The notes beneath the pieces were generated by a model that saw nothing but the letters and a program-made list of their open reading frames with translations, made no database searches and was not told the origin of the DNA. A DNA stretch of 64,000 bases from Bacteroidales bacterium UBA1176 (GTDB taxonomy: Bacteria; Bacteroidota; Bacteroidia; Bacteroidales; WCHB1-69), in the NCBI GenBank assembly GCA_002311645.1, contig DBYW01000011.1:27315-91314 (forward strand). The letters run 5' to 3'. Positions 24,761 to 33,947 of the stretch are shown one piece after another. How positions within the stretch are numbered: position 1 is the first letter of the stretch; each line of letters begins with the position of its first letter. The translations under genes and the position numbers were made by a program.

Positions 24761-26053
24761 ATGTCAACAATTGTAAAGCGTTGTGATTTCAAGATAGATG
24801 ACGTCATACAGGGAAGGTATGTCGTTCAAAAGGTGCTGGGCGAGGGTACATTCGGCAAGGTGTACAAGGTCACGGACAGACACGACCCCTCGAAGCCGGT
24901 GGCTTTCAAGCTGCTGAAATTGTGGGAAGTGCCCCCGACCATCCGCGAGGAACTCCAGCAGCGTTTCCAGATGGAGTTCGAGACGGGCCGCATCGACAGC
25001 CCCTACTTAGTCCGCTCCATGGACTATGGCATCGAAGGCGGCAACCCTTTCTTCGTCATGGAGTTCTGTCCTAACGGAGACATCAGCAAGTTTATACCTT
25101 CCTCTCCTGCGGATGTGATTCCGGACGAGAAGCTGTGCGACATTTTCAGCAATGTGCTTTTAGGCTTGCGTATGCTTCACAGTTGTGGCAAGGTGCATCG
25201 CGACTTGAAACCCGAGAACGTTTTACTCAAGGAGAACGACTTTGCCGTGCTGACCGATTTCGGCATCTGCGGCGACCGCAATAACCGGATGACGGAGCGC
25301 AACATCTTAGGCAAGCCCATGCAGATGTTCGGCACATACGCCTACATGCCGCCAGAACAACTGCGGCGCGTTAGGGGCAATGCCACGGTACTCCCCACCA
25401 CCGACATTTTCTCTTTCGGCGTGCTGGTATACCAGCTTATCACGGGCCGGCTTCCATTCGGCAGCATGGAAGACCAGAACCAGCTGGTGATGTATCAGAA
25501 AAACGCCACCGCAGGGCAATGGGATCGCACCCAGCTCAACCGCTACGGTGTCCATCCCCGCTGGCGCGAAATCGTCGAGGGCTGCCTTGTGCCCGACTAC
25601 AAGGAGCGCTTCCAAAGTGTGGATGAATGCCTTAAATGCATACCGAATGTGCATCATTCCCATACGGAGAATGTCGCGGCATCCTATCAGGGCAATGGCC
25701 GCCGGCTGCGTGTCATGCAGGGCGAGGAATACGGCAAGGTCTATGACTTGATGGCCCTGCTGAAAAGCCACGGCTCCTTGTTGTCCATGGGATGCAAGCC
25801 GGAAAACGACATCCATGTCCGCGAAGAACTCTCGTTTGTCATTTCCCGCCGCCATTGTACCTTGGAGACGGAAGACGGCGGGCGCACGTGGTTTGTGCGC
25901 GACGGACAGTGGATTGCGGACAAGCGCGAATGGTGCCGCTCCACCAACGGCACATTCCTGAATTCGACCGAAGTTACGCAAGACGGCCTGGAATTGTCAC
26001 CGGGTGACATCTTGACCATCGGCGATGCAAAACTTCGATATGAAATCTTTTAA
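24761..26053 (+). CDS. Serine/threonine protein kinase with C-terminal FHA domain
   Basis: 430 residues from ATG 24761, 4 bp after the previous stop. The kinase domain covers about 10-290: Gly loop GEGTFGKVYK (27-36), Lys in VAFKLLK, catalytic HRDLKPENVLL (His146, Asp148), DFG (166-168), activation-loop region GTYAYMPPEQL, and TDIFSFGVLVYQLITG. An FHA domain covers about 335-430 (ISRRHCTLETEDG, STNGTFLN, ELSPGDILTIGDAKLRYEIF). No membrane segment, so it is a soluble cytosolic kinase. All catalytic residues are present. It is an RD kinase, probably activated by activation-loop phosphorylation. Confidence 0.93.
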   Translation: MSTIVKRCDFKIDDVIQGRYVVQKVLGEGTFGKVYKVTDRHDPSKPVAFKLLKLWEVPPTIREELQQRFQMEFETGRIDSPYLVRSMDYGIEGGNPFFVMEFCPNGDISKFIPSSPADVIPDEKLCDIFSNVLLGLRMLHSCGKVHRDLKPENVLLKENDFAVLTDFGICGDRNNRMTERNILGKPMQMFGTYAYMPPEQLRRVRGNATVLPTTDIFSFGVLVYQLITGRLPFGSMEDQNQLVMYQKNATAGQWDRTQLNRYGVHPRWREIVEGCLVPDYKERFQSVDECLKCIPNVHHSHTENVAASYQGNGRRLRVMQGEEYGKVYDLMALLKSHGSLLSMGCKPENDIHVREELSFVISRRHCTLETEDGGRTWFVRDGQWIADKREWCRSTNGTFLNSTEVTQDGLELSPGDILTIGDAKLRYEIF

Positions 26054-26099
26054 AATAGAAAACACAGTTAACTTTATTATTAATTAAAACAACAATGCT

Positions 26100-27614
26100 A
26101 TGAGTAAAACAGACTCCTTTAAGTCCTCCTTCGGCGGCACCGTCGGTTCCGGTATGAAATCCGTCTTCAACCCGTCCGGCAAGCGGTTCTACATATTGGA
26201 ACACCGCAATGATTCGCAATACCATCGTGCAGGCGAAGCCCAGAACATCATCGTGGATGAGGCCACCATCGGTCGTGACCCCAAGTGCACGGTCCGCTTC
26301 GATGAAGACTTCAACACGGTCAGCCGCATGCATGCCGCCATCCGCCACGAGGGCGAGAATTATGTGCTGTACCATTTGTCAAAGACCAACCCCACGCTCG
26401 TGAATGGTTCTCCGGTGCAGGGCACTTATTATCTCAAAAACGGTGACGAGATCCAGCTCTCCTCCAACGGACCGCGTCTCGGATTCATCATCCCCCAAGG
26501 CGAACAGTCTCTCGTGAAGAGCCTCGGCCTCACCGCTCGTCTCAATCTTTTCCGCAAACAGGCCCTGCGTCCCTACAAGACCGCGCTGTCCATCCTTTGC
26601 GCCCTCCTCGCGCTCGCTATCGCCGGTGGCGTTATCTATGGCGTCAAGAGCAACAAGAAAATCAAAGAACTGACCATTTTGTCCGATCAGTTGAAACATC
26701 AACAAGATTCCTTGCTCTTGGAACAGACGCGTATCCAAAACCTCCTTGACTCCATGGACAGAGTGGAACCCACCGTCAAGCATGTCTGGCACAATGGCGC
26801 TGTGGTTGATGCGAAAAAGCTCAAAGACGAAATGGAAGCCGGTATCGCTCCGGAATACATCACCTCGCTTGATCAGGTCAAGGGCAGTGTCTGCTATGTC
26901 GAGACAACCGTCATGGCGGATGTTGAAGGCGAACCGTTCGAGGTCGGCAAAGTGTCGGGCAGCGGTTTCCTCCTTTCTGACGGCACCTTCATCACCGCGC
27001 GTCACATGGTCACGCCGTGGCTCTATCCCTCCAGCATCCTCGACCTCTTCATGAACTCCAAGGCTTCCACCGATGAGGTGTTCCTCTATTCCAAGGTTAA
27101 AGTGTTCTTTGGCGACAAGAGCTTTACCCTCAACAGCAACGACTTCAAGATGGATGTCAGCAAGGACGTGAAATGGACGGACGGCAACGGTACAGTTTAC
27201 AATGTCGCCTTCCCCATGAACAGCGAGCACAACATGAAGGCCATGAGCACCGACTGGGCTGCAGCTGCCACCCGTTACAAAGGCAATATCCAAATCGATG
27301 CCGCCGCATCCATGTCTCCGGTCAGTGGCCAAGATGTGTACATCATGGGCTTCCCTGGCGGATTGGGCTATAAGGATAGTGAAGATGTCGAGAATATTGT
27401 CAATCCGATCTACAACCAGACCACGATTGCCCGTCAGGGCCTCAACAATGCCGACTGCATCACCATTTCCAACACGGTTGACCACGGCAATTCCGGCGGT
27501 CCTGCCTTCATCATTCGCGACGGCAAGCTGTATGCCATTGGCATCGTCTCGCGTATCGACAAGGATTCGCAGAAATATGCTCACATCGTTCCTATCAAGA
27601 ACGTTGTGCGTTAA
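26100..27614 (+). CDS. FHA domain, membrane segment and trypsin-like protease fusion
   Basis: 504 residues. An N-terminal FHA domain of about 38-125 has the full motif set (IGRDPKCTVRF, VSRMHAAIRHEG, NPTLVNGSPV). One membrane helix lies at about 161-181 (LSILCALLALAIAGGVIYGV), then a coiled coil (about 183-222). A chymotrypsin/HtrA-like protease domain follows, with His302 (FITARHMV), probable Asp385 (TDWAAAATRY) and Ser465 (GNSGGPAFII). The predicted topology puts the FHA domain in the cytosol and the protease in the periplasm. This could let a phosphothreonine signal control periplasmic proteolysis. It lies between a kinase and a PP2C phosphatase gene with gaps of 46 and 61 bp. Confidence 0.87.
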   Translation: MSKTDSFKSSFGGTVGSGMKSVFNPSGKRFYILEHRNDSQYHRAGEAQNIIVDEATIGRDPKCTVRFDEDFNTVSRMHAAIRHEGENYVLYHLSKTNPTLVNGSPVQGTYYLKNGDEIQLSSNGPRLGFIIPQGEQSLVKSLGLTARLNLFRKQALRPYKTALSILCALLALAIAGGVIYGVKSNKKIKELTILSDQLKHQQDSLLLEQTRIQNLLDSMDRVEPTVKHVWHNGAVVDAKKLKDEMEAGIAPEYITSLDQVKGSVCYVETTVMADVEGEPFEVGKVSGSGFLLSDGTFITARHMVTPWLYPSSILDLFMNSKASTDEVFLYSKVKVFFGDKSFTLNSNDFKMDVSKDVKWTDGNGTVYNVAFPMNSEHNMKAMSTDWAAAATRYKGNIQIDAAASMSPVSGQDVYIMGFPGGLGYKDSEDVENIVNPIYNQTTIARQGLNNADCITISNTVDHGNSGGPAFIIRDGKLYAIGIVSRIDKDSQKYAHIVPIKNVVR

Positions 27615-27675
27615 TTGGAACAGGTTGTTTGAATGCCAATTTCTTTAGATTATTAAGTATTAAATATATTAAAGT

Positions 27676-29130
27676 ATGAGTGACATAACGATATGTCTCA
27701 CCGCTGCCACTGACGTGGGCGTATATCGCAAGAATAACGAAGACAATTTCATCGTATGCCCCGATGTCAGTGTCGACAACTGGACCATCCCCCAAGACCC
27801 TAACGGAATTATTCCGTTGGGGTCTCGGGGCAGTCTTATTGTCGTCGCCGACGGCATGGGTGGGATGAATGCCGGCGAGGTTGCATCCGACATCGCCGTG
27901 CATACAGTCAAGGATTGTTTTGCACCGGACAAGGTTACCCCGGAGGATTTTGCAACTCCAGCCGCCGCCTGCAAGTTTATGAAGCAGGTGATTTTGGAGG
28001 CTGACAACCGCATCAAGAAACATGCCAAAAAGCATTCCGACACCAGCGGCATGGGCACCACCATCGTGATGGCCTGGCTGTTGGACAACACGGCGTGCGT
28101 GGCATGGTGCGGTGACAGCCGGGCTTACGCCTTCCACCCGGAAACCGGCCTGCGTCAGCTGTCGAAGGACCACTCATACGTGCAGTCGTTGGTCGACTCC
28201 GGCCAGCTTCTGCCGGAATTGGCATTCGATCATCCTGACAGCAACATCATAACTTCGAGTCTTGGCGACTTCGTCAACTCCGCATCGCCCGACAGTGTGG
28301 TCACATATCTCCATAACGGAGAGATGCTGCTGCTTTGCAGTGATGGATTGTGCGGCATGATCCGCGACAATGAGACGGAGCAGATTCTCCAGCAGACGCA
28401 CGAGGATCTCGACGCCTGCCGTCAGGCCCTGATTCAGGGTGCGCTCAATGCGGGAGGTCACGACAATGTGACCGTTGCCCTGCTCAAGGTGCTGTCGGGC
28501 GCTCCGGACCTGCCTCCTGTCACCAACACCCCGACCCGCACGCTCTCGCCCACGGAGGTTGAGCAGCAGGCGCAAGGCGAGGACCAGGCAATTGAAGAGC
28601 CTTCCGACATCGAAGAGTTGGTGAAACCTGCCGTTGAACAGAATGCTGCCAACGATCTCGACGCCAAGGCCAAAGCCAAGGTCGAAGAATTGAAGAAAAA
28701 CAAGAAGAAAGGACGCAAGTTCTTCTGGACCCTCTTCATCCTCCTGCTTTTGGCGGGCGGCCTCTACCTCTTGTGGCGCTTCGTGCCGGGTATGCCGTTC
28801 CAGCCCAAGCAATGCGAGGGACCCGACTCAAACCAGGTTGAGATTGTAGACACCAACATAACGCCACCTTCACCAGAACCCGAAACCCCGGTCGTAGTCC
28901 CAGAAACCCCAAAACCTGAGAATGCTCCGGCTTCCGGGCCACAGAAACCGCAATCCACAACTCAACAAACCACAACTCAGCAAACCACTCCTTCTCCAGC
29001 CAACCCCATTGGCATGATCATTGAAAAACAGCAGGCGAAGACGTCTGCTACAACCGAGCCGACAGAAAAGCCGCAAACCGATGCGGACGCGTCAAACGAG
29101 GCCACGGAAACCAATTCAGAAGAGGAGTAG
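27676..29130 (+). CDS. PP2C-type protein phosphatase with membrane anchor
   Basis: 484 residues. The PP2C domain spans about 1-265: NNEDNF, VVADGMGGMNAGEVAS (metal-binding Asp59/Gly60), GMGTTIVM, WCGDSRAY, KDHSYVQSLVDSGQL, LLLCSDGLCGM, and AGGHDNVTVALL (Asp263). It removes phosphate from Ser/Thr using Mn/Mg. A Lys-rich stretch and one membrane helix (about 350-371, FWTLFILLLLAGGLYLLW) follow, then a periplasmic Pro/Thr/Gln-rich tail (about 372-484). It most likely reverses phosphorylation by the two island kinases. The tail might contact peptidoglycan or the exported partner proteins. Confidence 0.92.
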   Translation: MSDITICLTAATDVGVYRKNNEDNFIVCPDVSVDNWTIPQDPNGIIPLGSRGSLIVVADGMGGMNAGEVASDIAVHTVKDCFAPDKVTPEDFATPAAACKFMKQVILEADNRIKKHAKKHSDTSGMGTTIVMAWLLDNTACVAWCGDSRAYAFHPETGLRQLSKDHSYVQSLVDSGQLLPELAFDHPDSNIITSSLGDFVNSASPDSVVTYLHNGEMLLLCSDGLCGMIRDNETEQILQQTHEDLDACRQALIQGALNAGGHDNVTVALLKVLSGAPDLPPVTNTPTRTLSPTEVEQQAQGEDQAIEEPSDIEELVKPAVEQNAANDLDAKAKAKVEELKKNKKKGRKFFWTLFILLLLAGGLYLLWRFVPGMPFQPKQCEGPDSNQVEIVDTNITPPSPEPETPVVVPETPKPENAPASGPQKPQSTTQQTTTQQTTPSPANPIGMIIEKQQAKTSATTEPTEKPQTDADASNEATETNSEEE

Positions 29131-29171
29131 TTTAGAGTTTTTAAGTACAATAAGAAAAAATAGAAACAGAT

Positions 29172-30563
29172 ATGTTGACAGAAAATAGCATGTTTGCCGG
29201 ACGTTACCGGTTGTTGAAGAAAATTGGCGGAGGCGGTTTCTCCGTCGTATGGAAAGCCATTGACACGATGGCGGGCAATTTGATTGTCGCCATTAAAATC
29301 TATGTGCCTGACAATGGCATGGACGAGGAGGGCTTGCGCATCTTCCGGGATGAGTTCTCCTTGGTGTTCGCGCTGAACCATACGAATTTGCTGCGCCCTA
29401 CTTATTATGACATTTGTGACGACTCTCCCTACCTGGTGCTGCCCTTCTGCGACAGGGGCAGCGCGGAGCGTCTGATCAACCCCGAACGGCCGCTGCCTGA
29501 AAGAAATGTGGTAGAGTTTATACGCGACGTCGCGGCAGCCTTGGCATACCTGCACAGTCAGGAACCGCCCATCATCCATCAGGACATCAAGCCGGGCAAC
29601 GTGCTTTTGTCCAATGATGGCTCCTATAAGGTCACGGACTTCGGTATCAGCACCCGTATGCGCAGCACGTTGCGCAAGACGGTGGGTGCCTCCGAGATGG
29701 ACAAGCTCTCCAAGAGCAATGGCAGCGGATCCATCCCCTATATGGGACCGGAACGCTTCTCCGCCTCGCCCACGCCGGTCAAGGCCAGCGATGTTTGGGC
29801 TCTCGGTGCCGCCGCCTTCGAGATTATGACCGGCGACGTGCCGTTCGACGAGATGTTCGGCGGAAGCCTCCAGAAAAACGGCGCGGATGTGCCAGTTATC
29901 CCCGGTAGCTATTCCAAGGGACTCAAGAAATTAGTCTACAAGTGTCTCGCCAAGGAGACCTGGGATCGTCCCACTGCCGCCCGCATCGAACAGTGCTGCA
30001 ACGAATACCTCGAAACGGGCAAGTGGCGTCTCCACCTGCTCGATCCGCCTGTCGTATGGCAGCGCTATCGCAGAAAAGTGATCGCCATCATTGCCGTCGC
30101 CATCCCGATTTTGCTCGGCGTCGCATTCTTCTCCTTTGAGCACCACAAGGCCTCGAAACTCGTCTCCAAAGTGGAGAGCCTCTCTGTCGTGGCCCAGCAG
30201 CATTTGGACGGGAGCCTCATGGACATAGACCGCGCACGGCGTTCCTCCATCATGGAGTGCGAGAACTTGGGATTGGAAAAATCCTTGTGCACTCACATCG
30301 ACACGCTCAACATGATATGCAGGAATCTCCAATCGATTTCCTCCGACTGGACCTTCAAGCATTTCGTGGACGAAGAGAAAAGAGTTCAGCCCGACAAGGT
30401 GCTCACAGGGATCGTCATTGCTTTGGACGACCAATATGATATCTCGATGGATATACGTGAAAAGAATATCGAGGACGGTTTTCCCACAGATGTTGCTACT
30501 ATGCTCATCAACACCTTGCGTGGCTTCAGCTTCTTGTCGAAGAACCAGAGCGCGAAACAGTAA
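29172..30563 (+). CDS. Membrane-anchored serine/threonine protein kinase
   Basis: 463 residues. The kinase domain covers about 10-280: Gly loop KIGGGGFSVVWKA, Lys in VAIKIY, catalytic IIHQDIKPGNVLL (His136, Gln137, Asp138), DFG (156-158), and SIPYMGPERFS. HQD in place of HRD makes it a non-RD kinase, a class often not dependent on activation-loop phosphorylation. One membrane helix lies at about 302-323 (VIAIIAVAIPILLGVAFFSF). A periplasmic domain of about 140 residues follows, with no PASTA or other fold I recognise; it could be the sensor. It differs from the upstream kinase in having no FHA domain. Confidence 0.9.
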   Translation: MLTENSMFAGRYRLLKKIGGGGFSVVWKAIDTMAGNLIVAIKIYVPDNGMDEEGLRIFRDEFSLVFALNHTNLLRPTYYDICDDSPYLVLPFCDRGSAERLINPERPLPERNVVEFIRDVAAALAYLHSQEPPIIHQDIKPGNVLLSNDGSYKVTDFGISTRMRSTLRKTVGASEMDKLSKSNGSGSIPYMGPERFSASPTPVKASDVWALGAAAFEIMTGDVPFDEMFGGSLQKNGADVPVIPGSYSKGLKKLVYKCLAKETWDRPTAARIEQCCNEYLETGKWRLHLLDPPVVWQRYRRKVIAIIAVAIPILLGVAFFSFEHHKASKLVSKVESLSVVAQQHLDGSLMDIDRARRSSIMECENLGLEKSLCTHIDTLNMICRNLQSISSDWTFKHFVDEEKRVQPDKVLTGIVIALDDQYDISMDIREKNIEDGFPTDVATMLINTLRGFSFLSKNQSAKQ

Positions 30564-30579
30564 TTAAAATGTTGATTTG

Positions 30580-32313
30580 ATGCAAGACAAGCCAACCCGA
30601 GTTAAAGTCCTTGTTTTCACTGTGGTGTCGTTGCTCATGGCTACGACGGCGTTCGCGCAGTGCATGGCCCCTCGTGAGCAAAGGGGCGACGGCTTCGCGA
30701 AGTCGCACAAATACGACCAGGCCATCAGCGACTATGCCAATGCCTTGACCTGCCCTGAACTGACCACCGCCGACAAGACCCGCCTCAACAAGAAAATCCA
30801 AAACTGCAAGGCTCTCAAGGAAAAGGAGAGAAAGGAGAAGGAAAATAGGGAAAAGGCTGCTCGTGCGGCGCGTGGGAATGACAATGCCACTGCGGATATG
30901 CAACAGGACTCTACCGAAAACCATGCCATCAGCGACGAGGTGGCAGACACCGGAGATGATGCTTTGGACACCCTGATCGGGAAAGAGGAGATAGATCCAT
31001 ACCAAGTGCTCCGGGAACTGCATGAGAAATGGAAGAAGACCGCTTACATGGGTAGTATCCGCGTCAACATCGAGGGCCAGTGCTCGGACGGCTCGAAACT
31101 TCTCAACGAAGAGATGGACTATGTCGTGCCCAAGGTCTTCTACTCGCCGCTCGACCCCGACTCGGTCCATGAGGTGATGTTGGATGTCTGCATATTGCGC
31201 AAGGAAAGTATCATCATCCGCAAGGAATGCCCGGTGGAGGTAAAGCCTGTGTCGGGCGATTTTATCATCAAGGACCTGATATGGTCGCCGGAATACGAGC
31301 CAGGCGACTACACCTTCCAGATCATGTACAATGGCACCCCCATCTATTTGGGCGAGTTCGTCGTCCAGCAAAAGAAAATCAAGTTGATTGTCAACACTAT
31401 CGATGCGGAGTATGTGGACACCATGCACCGGATTATGGTCAACAATAAAGACACGGTGCTGACGTTCACAGTTGAGGCCAACGCCTCTTACACGGTGACG
31501 TTGCCCGACTGGTGCATGCTGAGGCAAAAGAAGGGCGACATGTTCGAGGTCGAGGTGCTGCGGAACACGGCCAAGGATGCGCGCATCGGTGCCGGCTCCG
31601 TGACGGCCGCATCGCGCAACAAGAACAACTTCAAGACCATTAAGTTCAACATCCGTCAAGCCGGCACGCAGTACAAGTTCGATGTCAACAACAAAACGAC
31701 CACTCTTTCGCGGATCATGAAGGCCCGGGGCGGCAACATCTCCTTGATGGCGCACACCGACGCCCCTTCCTGCCGTATTGAGGGCGCTTCCGCGTGGTGC
31801 TCCGGTGCGGTGACCCGCGACAAGTACAACCTGAATCTTCAGATCCATGTCAGCACCAACAAGAGTGCCCGCTCAAGATACCACACGCTCTACGCGATTG
31901 TCTACGATGGCGTTGACAAGGCCATCGACAGCATCCCCATTGCCATCCGCCAACGCGGGAACATCCCCATTTTAGAGTCCATCTTCATTCCGGGTGCAGG
32001 CTTGATCAGCAAGGGTCGCAACGGCCTTGGCGGTGTCATTCTCTTCGGAGAAATCCTTACGGGCGGAGTCGCCATCGCCAACCATTTCGTCTGCGACTAT
32101 TCCAAGAAAAACGATAGGACGAATTTCTTCACCCGAAACGAAGCCACCATTCGCGCATCCTCCCTCGGCGCGTGCATAGGCATCTATGTGCTGAACTTGG
32201 TGCTTACGCCGACGTTGAAGGCCAAAGAGAACTATAATATCAGCTTTTATCCAGCGGTGCAGCCCTCCATGGGGCAGGCAACCCTCTCTATGGGGTTCTC
32301 CTGCCGGTTTTAA
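30580..32313 (+). CDS. Exported TPR/BACON-like protein, paralogue 1
   Basis: 577 residues from ATG 30580 (a TTG one codon earlier is in frame). Signal peptide of about 1-27. The mature N terminus QCMAPREQRGDGFAKSHKYDQAISDYANALTC reads as one TPR-like helical pair, then a Lys/Glu-rich segment. A middle beta-rich region includes two BACON-like folds (ASYTVTLPDWCMLRQKKGDMFEVEVLRNT..; SCRIEGASAWCSGAV..). Near the C terminus a Gly-rich hydrophobic segment (SIFIPGAGLISKGRNGLGG) begins what look like two membrane helices, and the protein ends LSMGFSCRF. Function is unknown. It starts 16 bp after the kinase gene, and its 32344 paralogue follows. Confidence 0.75.
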   Translation: MQDKPTRVKVLVFTVVSLLMATTAFAQCMAPREQRGDGFAKSHKYDQAISDYANALTCPELTTADKTRLNKKIQNCKALKEKERKEKENREKAARAARGNDNATADMQQDSTENHAISDEVADTGDDALDTLIGKEEIDPYQVLRELHEKWKKTAYMGSIRVNIEGQCSDGSKLLNEEMDYVVPKVFYSPLDPDSVHEVMLDVCILRKESIIIRKECPVEVKPVSGDFIIKDLIWSPEYEPGDYTFQIMYNGTPIYLGEFVVQQKKIKLIVNTIDAEYVDTMHRIMVNNKDTVLTFTVEANASYTVTLPDWCMLRQKKGDMFEVEVLRNTAKDARIGAGSVTAASRNKNNFKTIKFNIRQAGTQYKFDVNNKTTTLSRIMKARGGNISLMAHTDAPSCRIEGASAWCSGAVTRDKYNLNLQIHVSTNKSARSRYHTLYAIVYDGVDKAIDSIPIAIRQRGNIPILESIFIPGAGLISKGRNGLGGVILFGEILTGGVAIANHFVCDYSKKNDRTNFFTRNEATIRASSLGACIGIYVLNLVLTPTLKAKENYNISFYPAVQPSMGQATLSMGFSCRF

Positions 32314-32343
32314 CAGTCCGTCTCAAAAGAAGTTAGTTAGCTT

Positions 32344-33945
32344 ATGAGGAAAATTCTTACCTTAATCTGCCTTGTGGTCCTTCCATGTATGCTTTGGGCG
32401 CAATGTTTCACCCCCCGGGAGCAAAGGGGGGACTCTTTTTTTGCTGAAAAAGATTACAAGGCTGCAAAAGACTGGTATGAAAAAGCCAAGACCTGTATGG
32501 ACCTGACGAACAGCGACAAGTCACGTTTGAACGGTAAAATTGCGAAATGTAACAAGCTTATCAAACAGCCCGATGACCAGCCACAAACTCCGCAGCCTAC
32601 CAAACCCGAAACCGAATGGGTCAAGACCGCCTATATGCAGGACCCGGAAATAAGTCTCGAGTTCTATAAAGACGGGGATAAACTGCAAATCCCTGCGCAG
32701 GATATGGACTATTTTGTCCCGGTTGTGCGGTATGTGCCCAAAGACACCGTCAAGGACCATGTGGCAAGCCTGCGCCTGCGTGTCTGGCAGGGCACCGACC
32801 TGAGCCGGCGTCCCAAGTCGGACGTGAACCTCGATTGCCAAGTGCTGCATAACAAGCGGGAAACGAGCTTGGAACAGCAGAAATGGAATCATGGCACAGG
32901 TGTTTTCACCATCGAGATCACGAACCGCTACAACAACACAACCCTCTACAAGGACGTCATAGAGGTCCTTGAGAAAACCATCAGTCTCCAAGTAAACACC
33001 AGCAGCGGAACACCGGCTGAAAACTTGCTGATTGGGAAAGGAACTCCGACAAAGGTGTATCGCTACATGGTCGCCACCAATGCCGAGAGCTTCCAGGCTG
33101 TTTCCACCGCCTCGGACTGGTGCAAGATCGAGAATATAACCGGTAACAGTTTTGATGTCCGTGTGTTAGAGAATAACGGTCGCGACATGCGAGTCGCCGA
33201 CTGCCGCGTGACTGCCGGCGACAAGACGGTCTCCTTCACCGTGACGCAGGAGGGCAAGTCCTTCTTCCTGACGGTGGACGGGTATTCTACACGCATGCCG
33301 GATCAGACGTGCCGCGCCCGGGGCACCCGGCTCTATTTCCCCGTCAAGTCCAATGCCCGGTGGTCTGTCAAAGGCGACAACAGATGGTGTCGTTGGAACT
33401 CGGCGATGAGCAAAGACACATTGGTGCTCGATATTGCGCCCAACGACAAGGCTTCCAAACGCGAGATAGAGATACAGGTGGTGGCTGTGGACGGCAACGG
33501 GGTGGAGGTTGACCGCCTTGACATGCGCATTGTGCAGTCCGGCGACTTGGCCATTGTGAAATCCCTCTTTATTCCCGGCTTAGGCCAGATGGGCAGGGGA
33601 CAGGTGGGCAAGGGCTCCGCTATCCTTGTCGGTGAGGTGGTCTGTGCCGGCACGGCTCTTATTACATACGCTTCGGGCAAATCGAAGCTGAAACTGATGA
33701 ACAGCAGCATAGAAACTGGCAATTACGACGATTTTATGAAAGCAAGCAAGAGCTACAAGAACTTGCGTGCCGCCAACTATACTTTTTGGAGCTTCGCAGG
33801 AGCCCTTTACGTCTATAATCTTGTGGACGCCATTGTTTCCAAGGGAAAACCGAACTACAAGAACTCCAAGATATCTTTCGCCCCCGTCGCCGCCCCGACA
33901 TTGGAAGGGCCTGTGTTCTCGATGGGGTTCAACTTTAAATTCTGA
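32344..33945 (+). CDS. Exported TPR/BACON-like protein, paralogue 2
   Basis: 533 residues. Signal peptide of about 1-19 (MRKILTLICLVVLPCMLWA). Same plan as its neighbour: QCFTPREQRGDSFFAEKDYKAAKDWYEKAKTC, a middle domain with WVKTAYMQ and a DMDYFVP segment also found upstream, BACON-like folds (AVSTASDWCKIENITGNSFDVRVLENNGRD; NARWSVKGDNRWCRW), the segment SLFIPGLGQMGRGQVGKGS, and the end FSMGFNFKF. The last aromatic residue recalls outer-membrane proteins, but the helices argue for a membrane-attached protein. It is 30 bp from its paralogue and 2 bp from the FISUMP lipoprotein gene, so all three are probably co-expressed. Confidence 0.75.
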   Translation: MRKILTLICLVVLPCMLWAQCFTPREQRGDSFFAEKDYKAAKDWYEKAKTCMDLTNSDKSRLNGKIAKCNKLIKQPDDQPQTPQPTKPETEWVKTAYMQDPEISLEFYKDGDKLQIPAQDMDYFVPVVRYVPKDTVKDHVASLRLRVWQGTDLSRRPKSDVNLDCQVLHNKRETSLEQQKWNHGTGVFTIEITNRYNNTTLYKDVIEVLEKTISLQVNTSSGTPAENLLIGKGTPTKVYRYMVATNAESFQAVSTASDWCKIENITGNSFDVRVLENNGRDMRVADCRVTAGDKTVSFTVTQEGKSFFLTVDGYSTRMPDQTCRARGTRLYFPVKSNARWSVKGDNRWCRWNSAMSKDTLVLDIAPNDKASKREIEIQVVAVDGNGVEVDRLDMRIVQSGDLAIVKSLFIPGLGQMGRGQVGKGSAILVGEVVCAGTALITYASGKSKLKLMNSSIETGNYDDFMKASKSYKNLRAANYTFWSFAGALYVYNLVDAIVSKGKPNYKNSKISFAPVAAPTLEGPVFSMGFNFKF

Positions 33946-33947
33946 CT

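Noticed and set aside
23626..30563. Type VI secretion regulatory cluster
   Set aside because: The kinase/PP2C/FHA set recalls it, but no sheath, baseplate, VgrG or TssM-like gene is present within the window.
23626..30563. Anti-phage defence island
   Set aside because: Kinase-based defence systems exist, but there is no nuclease, NTPase or mobile-element context, and the neighbours are surface proteins. Not excluded by experiment.
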